Source of the DNA: DATJGF01 sp035495315
GTDB taxonomy: Bacteria > Verrucomicrobiota > Verrucomicrobiia > Limisphaerales > UBA8199
NCBI GenBank assembly: GCA_035495315.1
Contig: DATJGF010000063.1
Coordinates: 1-64,000, forward strand
Length of the DNA stretch: 64,000 nucleotides
Reading direction: 5' to 3'
Shown: positions 54,522 to 63,745 of the stretch, one piece after another
How the letters are laid out: each line of letters opens with the position of its first letter
Position numbering within the stretch: the first letter of the stretch is position 1
Program-made: the position numbers and the translations under genes
Notes under the pieces: generated by a model
Told to the model about the DNA's origin: nothing
Seen by the model: only the letters and a program-made list of their open reading frames with translations
Database searches by the model: none

Positions 54522-57500
54522 CTACTGCACCAGCACCCGATAAAATCGACGCGCAGCGCTAGCCGAATCCGAAACGGTTCTGATTGACCCATTCCCGGGC
54601 ACGGTGGCAAGTGTTCGCCAGTTCGGAGAAGTCAGGCTGTCGGTTGCTTGCACGATATAGGTGAAACCGACCGTGGTATTGAATGGAACGGTGATGACTC
54701 CCTGTGACACTGTAGGGGTGCTCAGCAAGGTGGTTTCGGCGAGTGAAACCGTCACATTTGTGCCGTTATAACGCGGCATCCATATCGTGTCAGACACTGT
54801 GGAGGGATCGATTTGGGAGAAACTGCCTGCCTGCATTGCGCAGCTTAGGATTTGGAAGATGACGGCCGGTTGAGGATTATACCCGTTGATTACGTTCAAC
54901 TGCAATCGGCCGCCGAGGTTTGCAGCGCCCCGGACCACTAATTGATCGGATTGGACACCTGGAGAAAATCCACCGAGCTCAATATTCAAGATGCCTGTTG
55001 CGGTTTGCTGATAATCCTTCGTCACGGTGAGCGTGCCGGGCGAACCACCGGGCCTCACAATCCCGCCGTTTACTAGTGTGGCATCAATTGTCCCGGGACC
55101 GGACAGAGTCCCGCCTTGCACATTTAGCGTTGTGCCTCCGAGAATGGTTCCCGCGTCGATCAAGGCAATGCCTTCGGTTTGCGTCCAGGCTCCGTTAAAT
55201 CGCAGGCGGCCGGTTTTGATCTCGAGGTTGCCGGAATTTAGGAAATCTGCCGCTAAGCTGCTCTGACCGTTCCCCGCCGATTTCAGCAACAGGCCGCCAT
55301 TATTGATGGTGACAAAAGGTGGCGCGCTATTCGACAAGTTGACATCAGTTTGCACGTCAAGGGTCCCGCCAGGGAGGTTATTAATAGTGGCACCAGCTCC
55401 GCCTGTAATAGTTCCCTGCCCAAGCCATCGGCACGAACCCGCATTGTTAATGAGCGACCCCGAAATTTGACTGCTGCTTCCCGGTCCCGGATTTATCAAC
55501 AGGGCCCCGCTGGGATCGACGTTGATACCCGCGAGGCTCAATGTTCCATCGAGCCAATTCAACACCCCTGGCAACAGGCCGCCCCCCAGCACATGAATCG
55601 TGCCGGCTCCGGTCACTGTGTCTAGAATCTCCACATTACCGCTAATCTGTGCTTCCCCAGAGAGGGTGGCGCCGTTCAACCATCGGGTCGTTCCCGGCCC
55701 TGAAAAGAGACTGTTGACGCCAGACTCGACTTGGAAAGGTCCTGTAAAAATGAGGAAGGAATTGGTTGGACCGGTATTGAACTCGCCCGCCCCGCCGCTC
55801 GATTTCCAATCGATGCCGGGCCCAAGCTGGAGCGTGGCACCCACCGCGCGGATGGTTCCGCTGTTGTCGACAATGAGATGATTGGTTGATGAACCATTTA
55901 TTGAGTTGGTGGTGGCGGAGAGCAGGAGAGCTCCCGGCGAGACCACTAACCGGCTCTGAGGTGGCGCCGTGCTGCCCGCGATCACTGACCCTTCGCCCAG
56001 TTTGAAAATCCCGTTATCCTCAAGCAAAGACCCTTGGCTCAGGCTTAGGGTTGCATTCGTCGCGGGAGCGAGGGCTTGCATGTTTGCCGATACGGCCGGC
56101 AAGAGGCGGAGTGTCGATTGTTTCAAACTGCAGTTGGTTCCGCTGATGGTCAGGCTGTTAGATACATTTAGAGTGGAATTGGTCAAACCAGCGCCGCCAT
56201 ACATGGTGAAAGTCTGGACTGCGAAGTTGCCGTTGTTGAGGCTTCCATTAGCGTCAGCAAACAGGCTGCCAAAATAGATCCAATTCGTTGTGCCCTGTGC
56301 GTCGATTGTCCCATTGGCGCCCAACTCGAGGCTGGTGACGGTGATGGGCCCATTCATTAGCCATTCGGCCGGCGCGATCCCTTCGAGCAAGCGGACGGTG
56401 CCTGCGCCAGTAAAGCTGGCGCCAGCAGTGAGGGTATGCGTGGTTCCCCAGAACCAGAGTGTGGTGCCCTCGGCGGAGCGAAATTCACCGGAGCTAATGC
56501 CGCCGAGCAGATTCAATTGACCGCTTTGGATGTCGACTAAGCCATTATTATTAAAATCCGGTCCTTGCGGTGGAACGGCGGTTCCGAAAAATGTGGTGCC
56601 GCTGCTGGTTTTGCGAAAAGTTCCCGCATTGTGAAATGCTCCTCCCAGAGGCCCTGGGGCACCCGAGAAGGTGCCATCGGCGCGTACTTCGAAGATGGCT
56701 CCCGGCATGTTGAAGAGGACGGCTCCTTGATCCATGAGGAGATCCCCGCTCAGGACCCAGCACATACCTGAGTTGTTGAGCGTGCAGCCGGATAATCGAC
56801 GGGCGGTTCCGGCGCCGCCGGTGAACAACATTGTCCCGCCTGAATCAATGTTAACTGAAGCCAACGAGAGTGAACCGTTGCTCCAGTTTAAGGTGCCGCC
56901 CGGGAACGTGGTTCCCATTATCTCGATCGTTCCGGCTCCGCTTACCGAGTCTACGATTTCAAGGTTACCGCTGACCTGGCCTGCGCCATCGACGCTTGCG
57001 CCCGCAATCCAGCGGTTGGTTCCCGGACCGGTAAAGGCGTCCGAAACACCCAAATCGACATGGAACGGGGTGGCAAAAAAAAGGAAAGAATTGGCGGCAG
57101 CGGCTCTGAACTCGCCGGTTCCACCGCTTGCGTGCCAATCAATGCCGCCGTCGAATTGCAGAGTTCCACCGTCGACCCGGATCAGCCCGCTATTATCCAC
57201 AATGAGATGATTACCGGGTGAGCCCAACACGAAAGTGGCATTGGTGGTTGCCAGGACTCCGCCGGTGTCGATAAGGAGCTGGCTTTGAGGCAAGCCGCCG
57301 ACAGTGATCTGCGAACCCGCGGTTAAGGTCAAGCCTCCACCAATGTGAAGCACAGAACCTTCGGCCAGGTTCAGGGTAGCCGCTGTTGCGGGCAATACTG
57401 GTTGGAAAATTCCGGAAGCGATTCCAAAGATGTTCAGCGTGGCGTCGTGGAGGGCACAATTTGTTCCACCAACCCACAAGGTAACCAGCACGTTGACGAT

Positions 57501-57830
57501 GGAATCACCAAAGCTGCTGCCGCTGAGCATTTCAAGGTTTTCAATCGCAAAGGTACCGTTAGTGATGACCGCATTGTTTGTTGCCAGCAGGGTCTGAACG
57601 CGCAAGCCGCTTGCTCCAGCGTCAACGATGCCGGTAATCACTGCAGTGTCGGTGTTAAGCGGGAGCCGGCCGGCTTGAACCAAATTTCCACCAGCATCGA
57701 TAGTAAACCAATTGCCGGAGGAGAACCAGCTGTTATCGACGGTGGGGACAAAGGTCAATGTGGCGGCGCGAGTCGATTGGAATAAGGTAAGGATAGCCCC
57801 TGCCAACGCGGCTAATTTGTAGATCTGCAT
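54522..57830 (-). CDS. Secreted beta-strand-repeat surface protein with internal duplication
   Basis: The 1,102-residue product has a signal peptide (AALAGAILTLFQSTRA) and short beta-strand repeats rich in Gly, Asn, Thr and Ser of the autotransporter-associated/right-handed-helix type (NNGGLLLKSAGNG, GGTLNVQGGTLSGPGTID, VRPGGSPGTLTV). Two long halves are similar: NSFLFFATPFHVDLGV...GPGTNRW in the first recurs as NSFLIFTGPFQVESGV...GPGTTRW about 370 residues later, each with NHLIVDNSG before it. The end (WRTLATVPGNGSIRT...RRFYRVLVQ) is a C-terminal module like that of the 39000-42041 protein. There is no autotransporter barrel. Likely extracellular; ligand unknown. Confidence 0.82.
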   Translation of the reverse strand: MQIYKLAALAGAILTLFQSTRAATLTFVPTVDNSWFSSGNWFTIDAGGNLVQAGRLPLNTDTAVITGIVDAGASGLRVQTLLATNNAVITNGTFAIENLEMLSGSSFGDSIVNVLVTLWVGGTNCALHDATLNIFGIASGIFQPVLPATAATLNLAEGSVLHIGGGLTLTAGSQITVGGLPQSQLLIDTGGVLATTNATFVLGSPGNHLIVDNSGLIRVDGGTLQFDGGIDWHASGGTGEFRAAAANSFLFFATPFHVDLGVSDAFTGPGTNRWIAGASVDGAGQVSGNLEIVDSVSGAGTIEIMGTTFPGGTLNWSNGSLSLASVNIDSGGTMLFTGGAGTARRLSGCTLNNSGMCWVLSGDLLMDQGAVLFNMPGAIFEVRADGTFSGAPGPLGGAFHNAGTFRKTSSGTTFFGTAVPPQGPDFNNNGLVDIQSGQLNLLGGISSGEFRSAEGTTLWFWGTTHTLTAGASFTGAGTVRLLEGIAPAEWLMNGPITVTSLELGANGTIDAQGTTNWIYFGSLFADANGSLNNGNFAVQTFTMYGGAGLTNSTLNVSNSLTISGTNCSLKQSTLRLLPAVSANMQALAPATNATLSLSQGSLLEDNGIFKLGEGSVIAGSTAPPQSRLVVSPGALLLSATTNSINGSSTNHLIVDNSGTIRAVGATLQLGPGIDWKSSGGAGEFNTGPTNSFLIFTGPFQVESGVNSLFSGPGTTRWLNGATLSGEAQISGNVEILDTVTGAGTIHVLGGGLLPGVLNWLDGTLSLAGINVDPSGALLINPGPGSSSQISGSLINNAGSCRWLGQGTITGGAGATINNLPGGTLDVQTDVNLSNSAPPFVTINNGGLLLKSAGNGQSSLAADFLNSGNLEIKTGRLRFNGAWTQTEGIALIDAGTILGGTTLNVQGGTLSGPGTIDATLVNGGIVRPGGSPGTLTVTKDYQQTATGILNIELGGFSPGVQSDQLVVRGAANLGGRLQLNVINGYNPQPAVIFQILSCAMQAGSFSQIDPSTVSDTIWMPRYNGTNVTVSLAETTLLSTPTVSQGVITVPFNTTVGFTYIVQATDSLTSPNWRTLATVPGNGSIRTVSDSASAARRFYRVLVQ

Positions 57831-58016
57831 TTTGATGCTCAGCCAAGCAGAAGACGAGCCAATCGGCGGCCGAAGTCTGTATAGCTGCGGCCGACGTTAC
57901 ACCATGACTTGACTTTGGGCAACAAGGGATAAAGCTAAAACCGCGAGCAACGAGCTGGCGGGGTCTGCGACTTGGTTGTAAGGTTTTTAGGCTCTCCTGC
58001 GACTACCGAGAGAATT

Positions 58017-58421
58017 GTGAAATGCCTTGCCCATAGTGCCGAAGCGGTCGGTCTTTGCGCCTATTGCGGACGCGCACTCTGTGCGAAATGCGTCGAAACG
58101 CAGCCGGATGCGCAGGACACGCCATCGTTGCCGCAGGGTTCAGTCTCAGTGCGGAAAATTCGTTTGTCGTGTTCGCAGGAATGTGCGCTGGCCTTGGAAA
58201 ACACGGATGCAGCGCTGCGGCAATTGGTTCGTCAAGGTTTTCAAAACGCGCGTGCCAGCGCTTTTTATTGTTATTTGTGCGCAGGTCTGTCGGCTGCCGC
58301 CGCCATCGTTGCCTATTTTATGCTGCCTTCTACATTTTTGATCCTGTTCACCGGCGGGTGCGCGGTAGCTCTGAGCCTTTCGGGTTTTTGGTACGGACGC
58401 AGTGCGCGGAGAGGTCGCTGA
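58017..58421 (+). CDS. Zinc-ribbon membrane protein
   Basis: The 134-residue product opens KCLAHSAEAVGLCAYCGRAL with CxxH, CxxC and CAKC pairs suited to a B-box-like zinc site. A further Cys pair (LSCSQEC) follows, then two hydrophobic segments near the end (FYCYLCAGLSAAAAIVAYFM, FLILFTGGCAVALSLSGFW). The GTG at 58017 has GAGAG about seven bases upstream and is preferred to a TTG at 57972. No family name is certain; similar small proteins are often adaptors or of unknown use. Confidence 0.65.
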   Translation: MKCLAHSAEAVGLCAYCGRALCAKCVETQPDAQDTPSLPQGSVSVRKIRLSCSQECALALENTDAALRQLVRQGFQNARASAFYCYLCAGLSAAAAIVAYFMLPSTFLILFTGGCAVALSLSGFWYGRSARRGR

Positions 58422-58540
58422 GGTTCCCGCGCCTGGCTCGTCTGCTCACCTGATTCATCTAAAAAAGCTTTCGGCAAGCAGCCTGCCGAATTAGAGTCGC
58501 GAAGCATCTAACGAGTTAGCGAATGATGTGGGGAACGGCT

Positions 58541-59419
58541 ATGGAGCGACAACAAATTGTAAAACGCTACCAGGTAGACAATGGGAAGAAATTTCGCCTG
58601 AAGGATTTCGATCCCGATGATACCTGGAAACTGAAATCGAAGGAACACGCACAGGAATGGCTGGAGAAAGGCGTGGCGCATCTGGCGGATTTGCAGGCGC
58701 GATTATATGCACAACATCAATGGGCGCTGCTGTTGGTCTTCCAAGCGATGGACGCGGCGGGCAAAGACGGCACGATTAAACATGTGATGTCCGGAATAAA
58801 CCCACAGGGCTGCCAGGTGTACTCTTTCAAGGCGCCTTCGGGGGAGGACCTCGACCACGATTTTTTGTGGCGGTCGAGCAAATGCCTGCCGGAACGCGGG
58901 CGAATTGGGATATTTAATCGTTCGTATTACGAGGAGGTACTGGTGGTGCGGGTACATCCGGAATGGCTCGAACGCCAGAAGTTGCCGTCGGAGTTGGTGA
59001 CGAAGAAAATCTGGAAGGAACGGTTTGAGAGCATCCGAGATTACGAGCGCCACCTGACGCTCAACGGCATTGTGGTGCGAAAATTCTTCCTGCACATATC
59101 GAAAGGAGAACAGCGGCGACGTTTGCTGGAACGCCTGGAGAAGCCGGACAAAAACTGGAAATTTTCGATGGCGGATGTCGCCGAACGGCAGCGCTGGAAC
59201 GACTATATGCGGGCGTATGAGGATGCGATCGCTGAGACGGCCAGCGAATGCGCGCCGTGGTATGTCGTGCCAGCTGACCATAAATGGTTCTCCCGGTTGG
59301 TGGTCGCGGAGGCGATCATCGAAACGTTGGAACAACTGAAACCGAAATACCCCGAAGTGGATCCGTCCAAGCGCAAGGAACTGACTGAGATACGGCATCG
59401 CCTGGAGCGGGAGCGGTAG
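58541..59419 (+). CDS. PPK2-family polyphosphate kinase
   Basis: The 292-residue product is a short single-domain PPK2: Walker A FQAMDAAGKDGTI with GKDG at 74-77, lid-like KCLPERGRIGIFNRSYYEEV with Walker B, and LEKPDKNWKFSMADVAERQR. PPK2 enzymes transfer phosphate between polyphosphate and nucleotides; class I, II or III cannot be told by eye. The ATG at 58541 has GGGGAA six bases upstream and is preferred to 58523. No exopolyphosphatase or PPK1 lies nearby. Confidence 0.92.
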   Translation: MERQQIVKRYQVDNGKKFRLKDFDPDDTWKLKSKEHAQEWLEKGVAHLADLQARLYAQHQWALLLVFQAMDAAGKDGTIKHVMSGINPQGCQVYSFKAPSGEDLDHDFLWRSSKCLPERGRIGIFNRSYYEEVLVVRVHPEWLERQKLPSELVTKKIWKERFESIRDYERHLTLNGIVVRKFFLHISKGEQRRRLLERLEKPDKNWKFSMADVAERQRWNDYMRAYEDAIAETASECAPWYVVPADHKWFSRLVVAEAIIETLEQLKPKYPEVDPSKRKELTEIRHRLERER

Positions 59420-59427
59420 ACATTTTT

Positions 59428-59497
59428 TGGAAGCCCGCGTTCCACGAGGCTCAATTACATCGTGGTTAAGTGGGCTTCGTGGAACTCGGCCTTCCGA
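59428..59497. repeat. Inverted repeat (ggaagcccgcgttccacgag type)
   Basis: The arm ggaagcccgcgttccacgag faces cttcgtggaactcggccttc. It sits between the convergent PPK2 and TPM genes. Family members lie at 48371 and 63858. Confidence 0.65.
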
Positions 59498-59498
59498 A

Positions 59499-59933
59499 CT
59501 AGTCATGCTCGACTCGATCAGGCAGCTCATTCTCGTCGTCGGGTCGGCGCGGAAAATGTTGGGCGAGCAATTCGCCGGCTTTGCGGACCGCGTGAATAAT
59601 TCCTGTTGAGAAACGAGAGTGCCGGAAATGAGCCGTCATTTCTGAGGCTAACTCCTGCCAAAACGCTTCACCGCACTGGGCGTGAACGGCGGTGTCGCCG
59701 ATGACGGCGAAGTTGTGGGATTCGGGAGCAACAAAGATAAGCACAGCGTTGCGTTCGCGGGTCTTGTGCATTTGCATGCTGACAAAATGGGATTGAGCCT
59801 CCGCTACAGGGTCCTTGGTTGGTTTACGGCTAATAAACACGCGGATTTCACCGGAGGTCTTCCGCTCCGCTTCCTGGATCGCGGTGGCGATTTCGTCGTC
59901 GCGCAATTGTTCGAGGAAATGTCGTGGCTTCAT
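59499..59933 (-). CDS. TPM-domain protein
   Basis: The 144-residue product is a lone TPM domain (DEIATAIQEAERKTSGEIRV, RNAVLIFVAPESHNFAVIGD, GEAFWQELASEM). It starts at an ATG one base after the TAA of the upstream YgcG-like gene. TPM proteins accompany LemA in many genomes; some have acid phosphatase activity in plants, and the bacterial role is unclear. It lacks a signal peptide, unlike its neighbour, so it may be cytoplasmic or use the neighbour as anchor. A longer frame to 60107 would translate the Gly-rich tail of the neighbour in another frame and is rejected. Confidence 0.87.
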   Translation of the reverse strand: MKPRHFLEQLRDDEIATAIQEAERKTSGEIRVFISRKPTKDPVAEAQSHFVSMQMHKTRERNAVLIFVAPESHNFAVIGDTAVHAQCGEAFWQELASEMTAHFRHSRFSTGIIHAVRKAGELLAQHFPRRPDDENELPDRVEHD

Positions 59934-59934
59934 A

Positions 59935-60750
59935 TTACCAGCTGCCCCCTGCGCCGCCGCCGCCGAAGCTCCCGCCGCCGCCGGAAAATCCCCCACCACC
60001 GCCACCGCCTCCGCTCCAGCCGCCGCCTCCGCCCCATCCGCCACCGCCGCCGATGGTCCAGCCACCCCAATAGCCATAACGACGACGGCGGTAAGTAGTT
60101 CCCGCAAACGCTCTAAAAACTCGGCTTAAAAAGATCAACACGAAGAAAGCAATCACCAGCAGAATGAGTATTGCGCTGCCGGAGTTCCGAGAGCCTTGCT
60201 CGGCCGCCGTCGAACCGGTCCCTTTATACTCGCCCTTCACGGCGGCGAGGATCGCCGTCACTCCCGCACTGAGGCCGCCGTCAAAATCGCGATTCCGAAA
60301 ACGCGGTTTGATTTCGTTCTCAATGATCCGCTTGGCGAGCGCGTCTGGCAGGGCACCTTCGAGGCCGTAGCCCACCTGAATGAACATCTTGCGGTCCTCG
60401 ACGAATACGAACAGGACGGCGCCGTTATTTTTTTCTTGTTGACCGACTTTCCAGGACTGGGCGACGCGGACGGTGTAGTCCTCGATAGAGGAATCAGAAT
60501 CCATCTTCGGGTAAACCGCGACCACGATTTGATCGGAAGTTTGGCGTTCGAAATCTTCCAACGTCTTATTGAGTTGGGACGCGACGTTTGGCGAGGTGAC
60601 ATGGGCGTAATCGTTGAAGTATTGCTTCGGGGCTGGCGGTATGACTTCAGCGCCCGAAACGCAGCATAAAGCAAAGACCAAGAAAACAACCGGCAAAGAA
60701 TATTGTAGGAGACGACGTAAGGAGAGTGGGATTATCGTAATCATCCTCAT
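59935..60750 (-). CDS. YgcG-like TPM protein with glycine-rich tail
   Basis: From the ATG at 60750 the 271-residue product has a signal peptide (MRMITIIPLSLRRLLQYSLP and following hydrophobic stretch), a TPM domain (YFNDYAHVTSPNVASQLNKT through AKRIIENEIKPRFRNRDF), a membrane segment (AILILLVIAFFVLIFLSRVF), and a tail of Gly, Trp and Ser repeats. This is the YgcG layout. The RRLLQ part of the leader is encoded by the end of MITE copy E. It sits between lemA and a second TPM gene; such clusters are thought to act at the cell envelope. Confidence 0.88.
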   Translation of the reverse strand: MRMITIIPLSLRRLLQYSLPVVFLVFALCCVSGAEVIPPAPKQYFNDYAHVTSPNVASQLNKTLEDFERQTSDQIVVAVYPKMDSDSSIEDYTVRVAQSWKVGQQEKNNGAVLFVFVEDRKMFIQVGYGLEGALPDALAKRIIENEIKPRFRNRDFDGGLSAGVTAILAAVKGEYKGTGSTAAEQGSRNSGSAILILLVIAFFVLIFLSRVFRAFAGTTYRRRRYGYWGGWTIGGGGGWGGGGGWSGGGGGGGGFSGGGGSFGGGGAGGSW

Positions 60751-60885
60751 CCTCGAAATACGGGCTTGAAACCCAAGGAGGAGGACGAGAACGAGGACGA
60801 ACGCCGAAAAGGAGAACTGCCGCAAAGTTGGTTGCCCAGGCATCCGCCCTGCAGCCGAGTTGAGTCTCCTCACCTCGTCTCCCAC
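60704..60885. repeat. MITE-like element, copy E
   Basis: The left end tgtaggagacgacgtaagga and the right end gagtctcctcacctcgtctc, continuing ccac, are an imperfect terminal inverted repeat 182 bases apart. The inner palindrome (catcctcatcctcg facing cgaggacgaacg) matches that of copy B. It lies between lemA and the YgcG-like gene and overlaps the 5' end of the latter. Confidence 0.78.
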
Positions 60886-60895
60886 GGACTCTCGG

Positions 60896-61540
60896 CTACG
60901 GCTTTTCAGGCGTTGGCTGCGATGGTGGTTTGCCGAAGTCAAATTGCACCTTAGGCGGGGTTTCAGCGCCGGGAGTGGCGGTAAAATAAGGTTTTTCGCG
61001 GAAACCAAGCGTAGTCGCGAATAAGTTAGCCGGGAACGATCGAATCGCCGAATTGTAAGTCTGAAGCGTCTCGTTATAGCGGCCGCGTTCGACGCTGATC
61101 CGGTTCTCGGTGCCTTCCAACTGGGACTGAAGTTCTTTGAAATTCTCAGTCGCCTTCAGGTCGGGATAGCGTTCGGCGACGACAAGCAGCCGGGACAAGG
61201 CGGAAGATAGCTGGCCCTGGGCGCGATCAAACTCGGCCAACTGCGCGGGATCATTCGGCGCGCTGGAGGGCAAGCGGACTTGGCCGACCGAGGCACGTGC
61301 CGCGGTGACTTGTTCCAGGGTCGATTTTTCGAAATTCGCCGCTCCCGACACGGTGGCGACCAGGTTCGGGACCAGATCTGCGCGGCGTTGATAAACATTT
61401 TGCACCTGGGCCCACTGTTTGTCGGTCGCTTGCGACAACCGGACCAGCTGGTTATAAGCACCGCCAGCAACCGCGATTAGCACCACGGCGACCAGAAGCA
61501 GCGCTCCCACAACCGCACAGCCAATTCCTAATTTTTTCAT
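60896..61540 (-). CDS. LemA-family protein
   Basis: The 214-residue product has an N-terminal membrane helix (GCAVVGALLLVAVVLIAVAG) and the family core YNQLVRLSQATDKQWAQVQN, YQRRADLVPNLVATV, VAERYPDLKATENFKELQSQ and ENRISVERGRYNETLQTYNS. LemA proteins are small envelope proteins of unclear function often paired with TPM-domain proteins, as here. The ATG at 61540 starts directly before the helix. A proline-rich tail ends the protein. It leads a three-gene unit that MITE copy E interrupts. Confidence 0.93.
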   Translation of the reverse strand: MKKLGIGCAVVGALLLVAVVLIAVAGGAYNQLVRLSQATDKQWAQVQNVYQRRADLVPNLVATVSGAANFEKSTLEQVTAARASVGQVRLPSSAPNDPAQLAEFDRAQGQLSSALSRLLVVAERYPDLKATENFKELQSQLEGTENRISVERGRYNETLQTYNSAIRSFPANLFATTLGFREKPYFTATPGAETPPKVQFDFGKPPSQPTPEKP

Positions 61541-61739
61541 AGATGCCGATTGAACCTAGCTTGGGGTTATGCCCAAAGACCACTATAAAAGCCGGGCAGA
61601 TTTGTAGATACGTGCCGCAGCAACCTTCCTAATAATATACGCTCCGCCTCTAGTTAACAAACTTCTCTCGAAAATAGGGTTTTGCCCCATTCGCAAGATT
61701 CGCCCGCCTCGCCAGAGTGTTTAGGGAGAGTTGGTGCAT

Positions 61740-62537
61740 ATGGACTCAAGAGGATTTCTGTTTCAAAACGCGTTTCCTTTACTCAGCCATTCTGCCAAAG
61801 TCGCAGGGCGGCAGCTTTTTCGTCTCACCCCTCGGCGGACCAGAGCCGAGCCGACACGGCTGATTTCAGTGATTATTCCCGCGCACAACGAGGAAGCGTA
61901 TCTGCAGCGCACCTTGGATGCGCTGCGGCGCCAGAATTATGGCTGGTTCGAGATTGTGGTCGTCGCCAATGGCTGCACCGATCGGACCGTCGAGCTGGCT
62001 CGGGGCAAATGTCACCGACTGATTGTGCTGTCCCAAAAAAGCCTGGGTATCGCGCGGAATCTCGGGGCGCGAATGGCACGGGGGGAGTTACTGATGTTTC
62101 TGGATGCCGATACGATACTGGAGCCGATGGCGCTGCGCCGGATTGCGCAGGATTTTGGAGACCGCGACGCGGCGGGCACGCTGCACGGCCGGCCCGACAG
62201 CGAGCGGCTTGCCTGCCGCCTGATTTATGGGCTGAAAAATTTCGTGCATCGCTGGTCGTTGCATTCGGGCAGTTCGGGCGTGATTCTTTGTTGGCGCGAA
62301 CATTTTCTGCGCGCAGGGGGATTTGACGAAGGGCTGGAGGTGCGCGAAAACAGCGAGTTACTGAAGCGCTTGAAGCGGTATGGCCGCTATCGGTACATCG
62401 GTGATGTCACGGCGACGACATCCATGCGGCGTTATGAACAACGAGGGGTTGCGCGCGTGGTGTGGCTCTGGTGCAAACTCTGGGCGCAGTCGCTGGTGGG
62501 TGATCTTCACAATCGCTGTTACGAGACGGTGCGGTGA
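61740..62537 (+). CDS. Family 2 glycosyltransferase
   Basis: The 265-residue product is a GT-A fold family 2 transferase: ISVIIPAHNEEAYLQRTL near residue 40, EIVVVANGCTDRT, a nucleotide-sugar metal motif in FLDADT, and a later GFDEGLEVRENSELLKRLK. It lacks membrane helices, though the C-terminus (RVVWLWCKLWAQSLVG) may sit on the membrane. It likely transfers a sugar to a lipid or polysaccharide. The ATG at 61740 has GGGAGAG about nine bases upstream; GTG at 61734 and TTG at 61731 are too near that site. No other polysaccharide genes are adjacent. Confidence 0.88.
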   Translation: MDSRGFLFQNAFPLLSHSAKVAGRQLFRLTPRRTRAEPTRLISVIIPAHNEEAYLQRTLDALRRQNYGWFEIVVVANGCTDRTVELARGKCHRLIVLSQKSLGIARNLGARMARGELLMFLDADTILEPMALRRIAQDFGDRDAAGTLHGRPDSERLACRLIYGLKNFVHRWSLHSGSSGVILCWREHFLRAGGFDEGLEVRENSELLKRLKRYGRYRYIGDVTATTSMRRYEQRGVARVVWLWCKLWAQSLVGDLHNRCYETVR

Positions 62538-62589
62538 AGGGGAAGCGAGACGGGTCCAAGGCCGAAATTCCGAAGGCCGAACTTAGCCG

Positions 62590-62725
62590 AATCCATGCGG
62601 GCAGAAACCACGGATGAACACCCATGGACACGTTTTAACCATAAAACAATACGGATATAGGGCGAGCTTCCCAATCACTATTCAGTGATTGGCTTCTGCC
62701 GAACTCATCAGTGTTTATCTGCGTC
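62590..62725. repeat. Inverted repeat (accacggatgaacac type)
   Basis: The arm aaccacggatgaacaccc faces gtgtttatctgcgtctatcg, continuing gtggt, with an inner palindrome caatcactattcagtgattg. A gaaatccga-type unit follows at 62755-62790. The 62538-62791 gap between convergent genes holds nothing else. Confidence 0.65.
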
Positions 62726-62791
62726 TATCGGTGGTGAGACTGAAGATGGCCTATCCCCCTAATTCGGATTTCGGGCCTTCGGATTTCCTAA

Positions 62792-63745
62792 TCACGCGCA
62801 ACGGAAGGTCTCGCCTACGTCGCGCCAGCCGATGCGGGCGGGTTCGAGCGCGTCTTCGAGGCGTTGGAGAGGTTCGACCGAGCCTTCACGGCCGAAGGGG
62901 AAGGTTTTGAAATGAATGGGCAACAAGTGCCTCGCGCCGGCATCATTAGTCATGCGCACGGCTTGTTCGGGGGTGCAATGAGAGCAGACCCAGGGGTCGT
63001 AGGCGCCGATGGGCATCAGCGCCAATTCGTAAGGTCCTTCACGACGCAAACCTCGAAATGAATTAGTCCAGGCGGTGTCGCCGCCGAAAATGAGCTGTTT
63101 GCCTTCGCGCGCCAGGACGTAACCGTTGTAGCCGCGGAATTTGTCGTAGCGCCAGCGAGCGCCCCAGTGTTTGACTTCAAAGGCGCGCACTTCGAGGTCG
63201 CCGTTACTCGTAGTGATCCGAGTCTTCTGACCCCAGCCAAGCGCTTTGGGTGAGCGCAATTGGGTTCCCCGCAAAAGGTCGTCCATGGCCCGGGCCATGA
63301 CGGCTTGGGGTTTGCCGGGTAAGGCGTGCAGGGTTGCGAAATCGAGATGATCCATGTGCGCATGGGAGAGCAGCACCAGGTCGATGGGGGGCAACTCGCT
63401 TGGGTGCAACGCCGGGGCGACGAAGCGCTTGGCGCCGATGGTTCCCAGGCAGGTGTTGGCGCCGACTCTGGTCAAAAGCACCGGGTCGGTCAGGATGGTG
63501 ACGCCATAGAAATTCAGCAGCACCGTTGAGTGCCCAAGCCATGCCGCGGTGATCGCGTTATCGGACCAGCTTTCAGGGGTCGGGGTGAGCGCGGGTGTGC
63601 GGACCCGTCGATGGGTCTCGGCGACTAATTCCCGCAGGGCTCGGGCACTGGCTTGATCGGAATAGCCGACCCAGACGCCAGCGACGCTAACGGAGGTTAA
63701 TGTCAAGAAACGACGACGCGAAAATCTGCTGCTGTACTTTTTCAA
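62792..63745 (-). CDS. Tat-exported metallo-beta-lactamase-fold hydrolase
   Basis: The 317-residue product has a twin-arginine leader (FSRRRFLTLTSVSVAGVWVG) and an UlaG/NAPE-PLD-like metallo-beta-lactamase fold: AAWLGHSTVLLNF, the metal motif SHAHMDHLD, KHWGARWRYDKF, IFGGDTAW and LLPIHFKTF. Related enzymes hydrolyse phosphodiesters, including N-acyl-phosphatidylethanolamine, or lactones; the substrate is not fixed by sequence. Export to the periplasm is inferred from the leader. It is the last complete gene in the window. Confidence 0.88.
   Translation of the reverse strand: MKKYSSRFSRRRFLTLTSVSVAGVWVGYSDQASARALRELVAETHRRVRTPALTPTPESWSDNAITAAWLGHSTVLLNFYGVTILTDPVLLTRVGANTCLGTIGAKRFVAPALHPSELPPIDLVLLSHAHMDHLDFATLHALPGKPQAVMARAMDDLLRGTQLRSPKALGWGQKTRITTSNGDLEVRAFEVKHWGARWRYDKFRGYNGYVLAREGKQLIFGGDTAWTNSFRGLRREGPYELALMPIGAYDPWVCSHCTPEQAVRMTNDAGARHLLPIHFKTFPFGREGSVEPLQRLEDALEPARIGWRDVGETFRCA

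Noticed and set aside
59934..60107. N-terminal extension of the small TPM protein
   Set aside because: The Ala/Gly-rich extension is the neighbouring gene's glycine-rich tail read in another frame; the ATG at 59933 fits the domain start.
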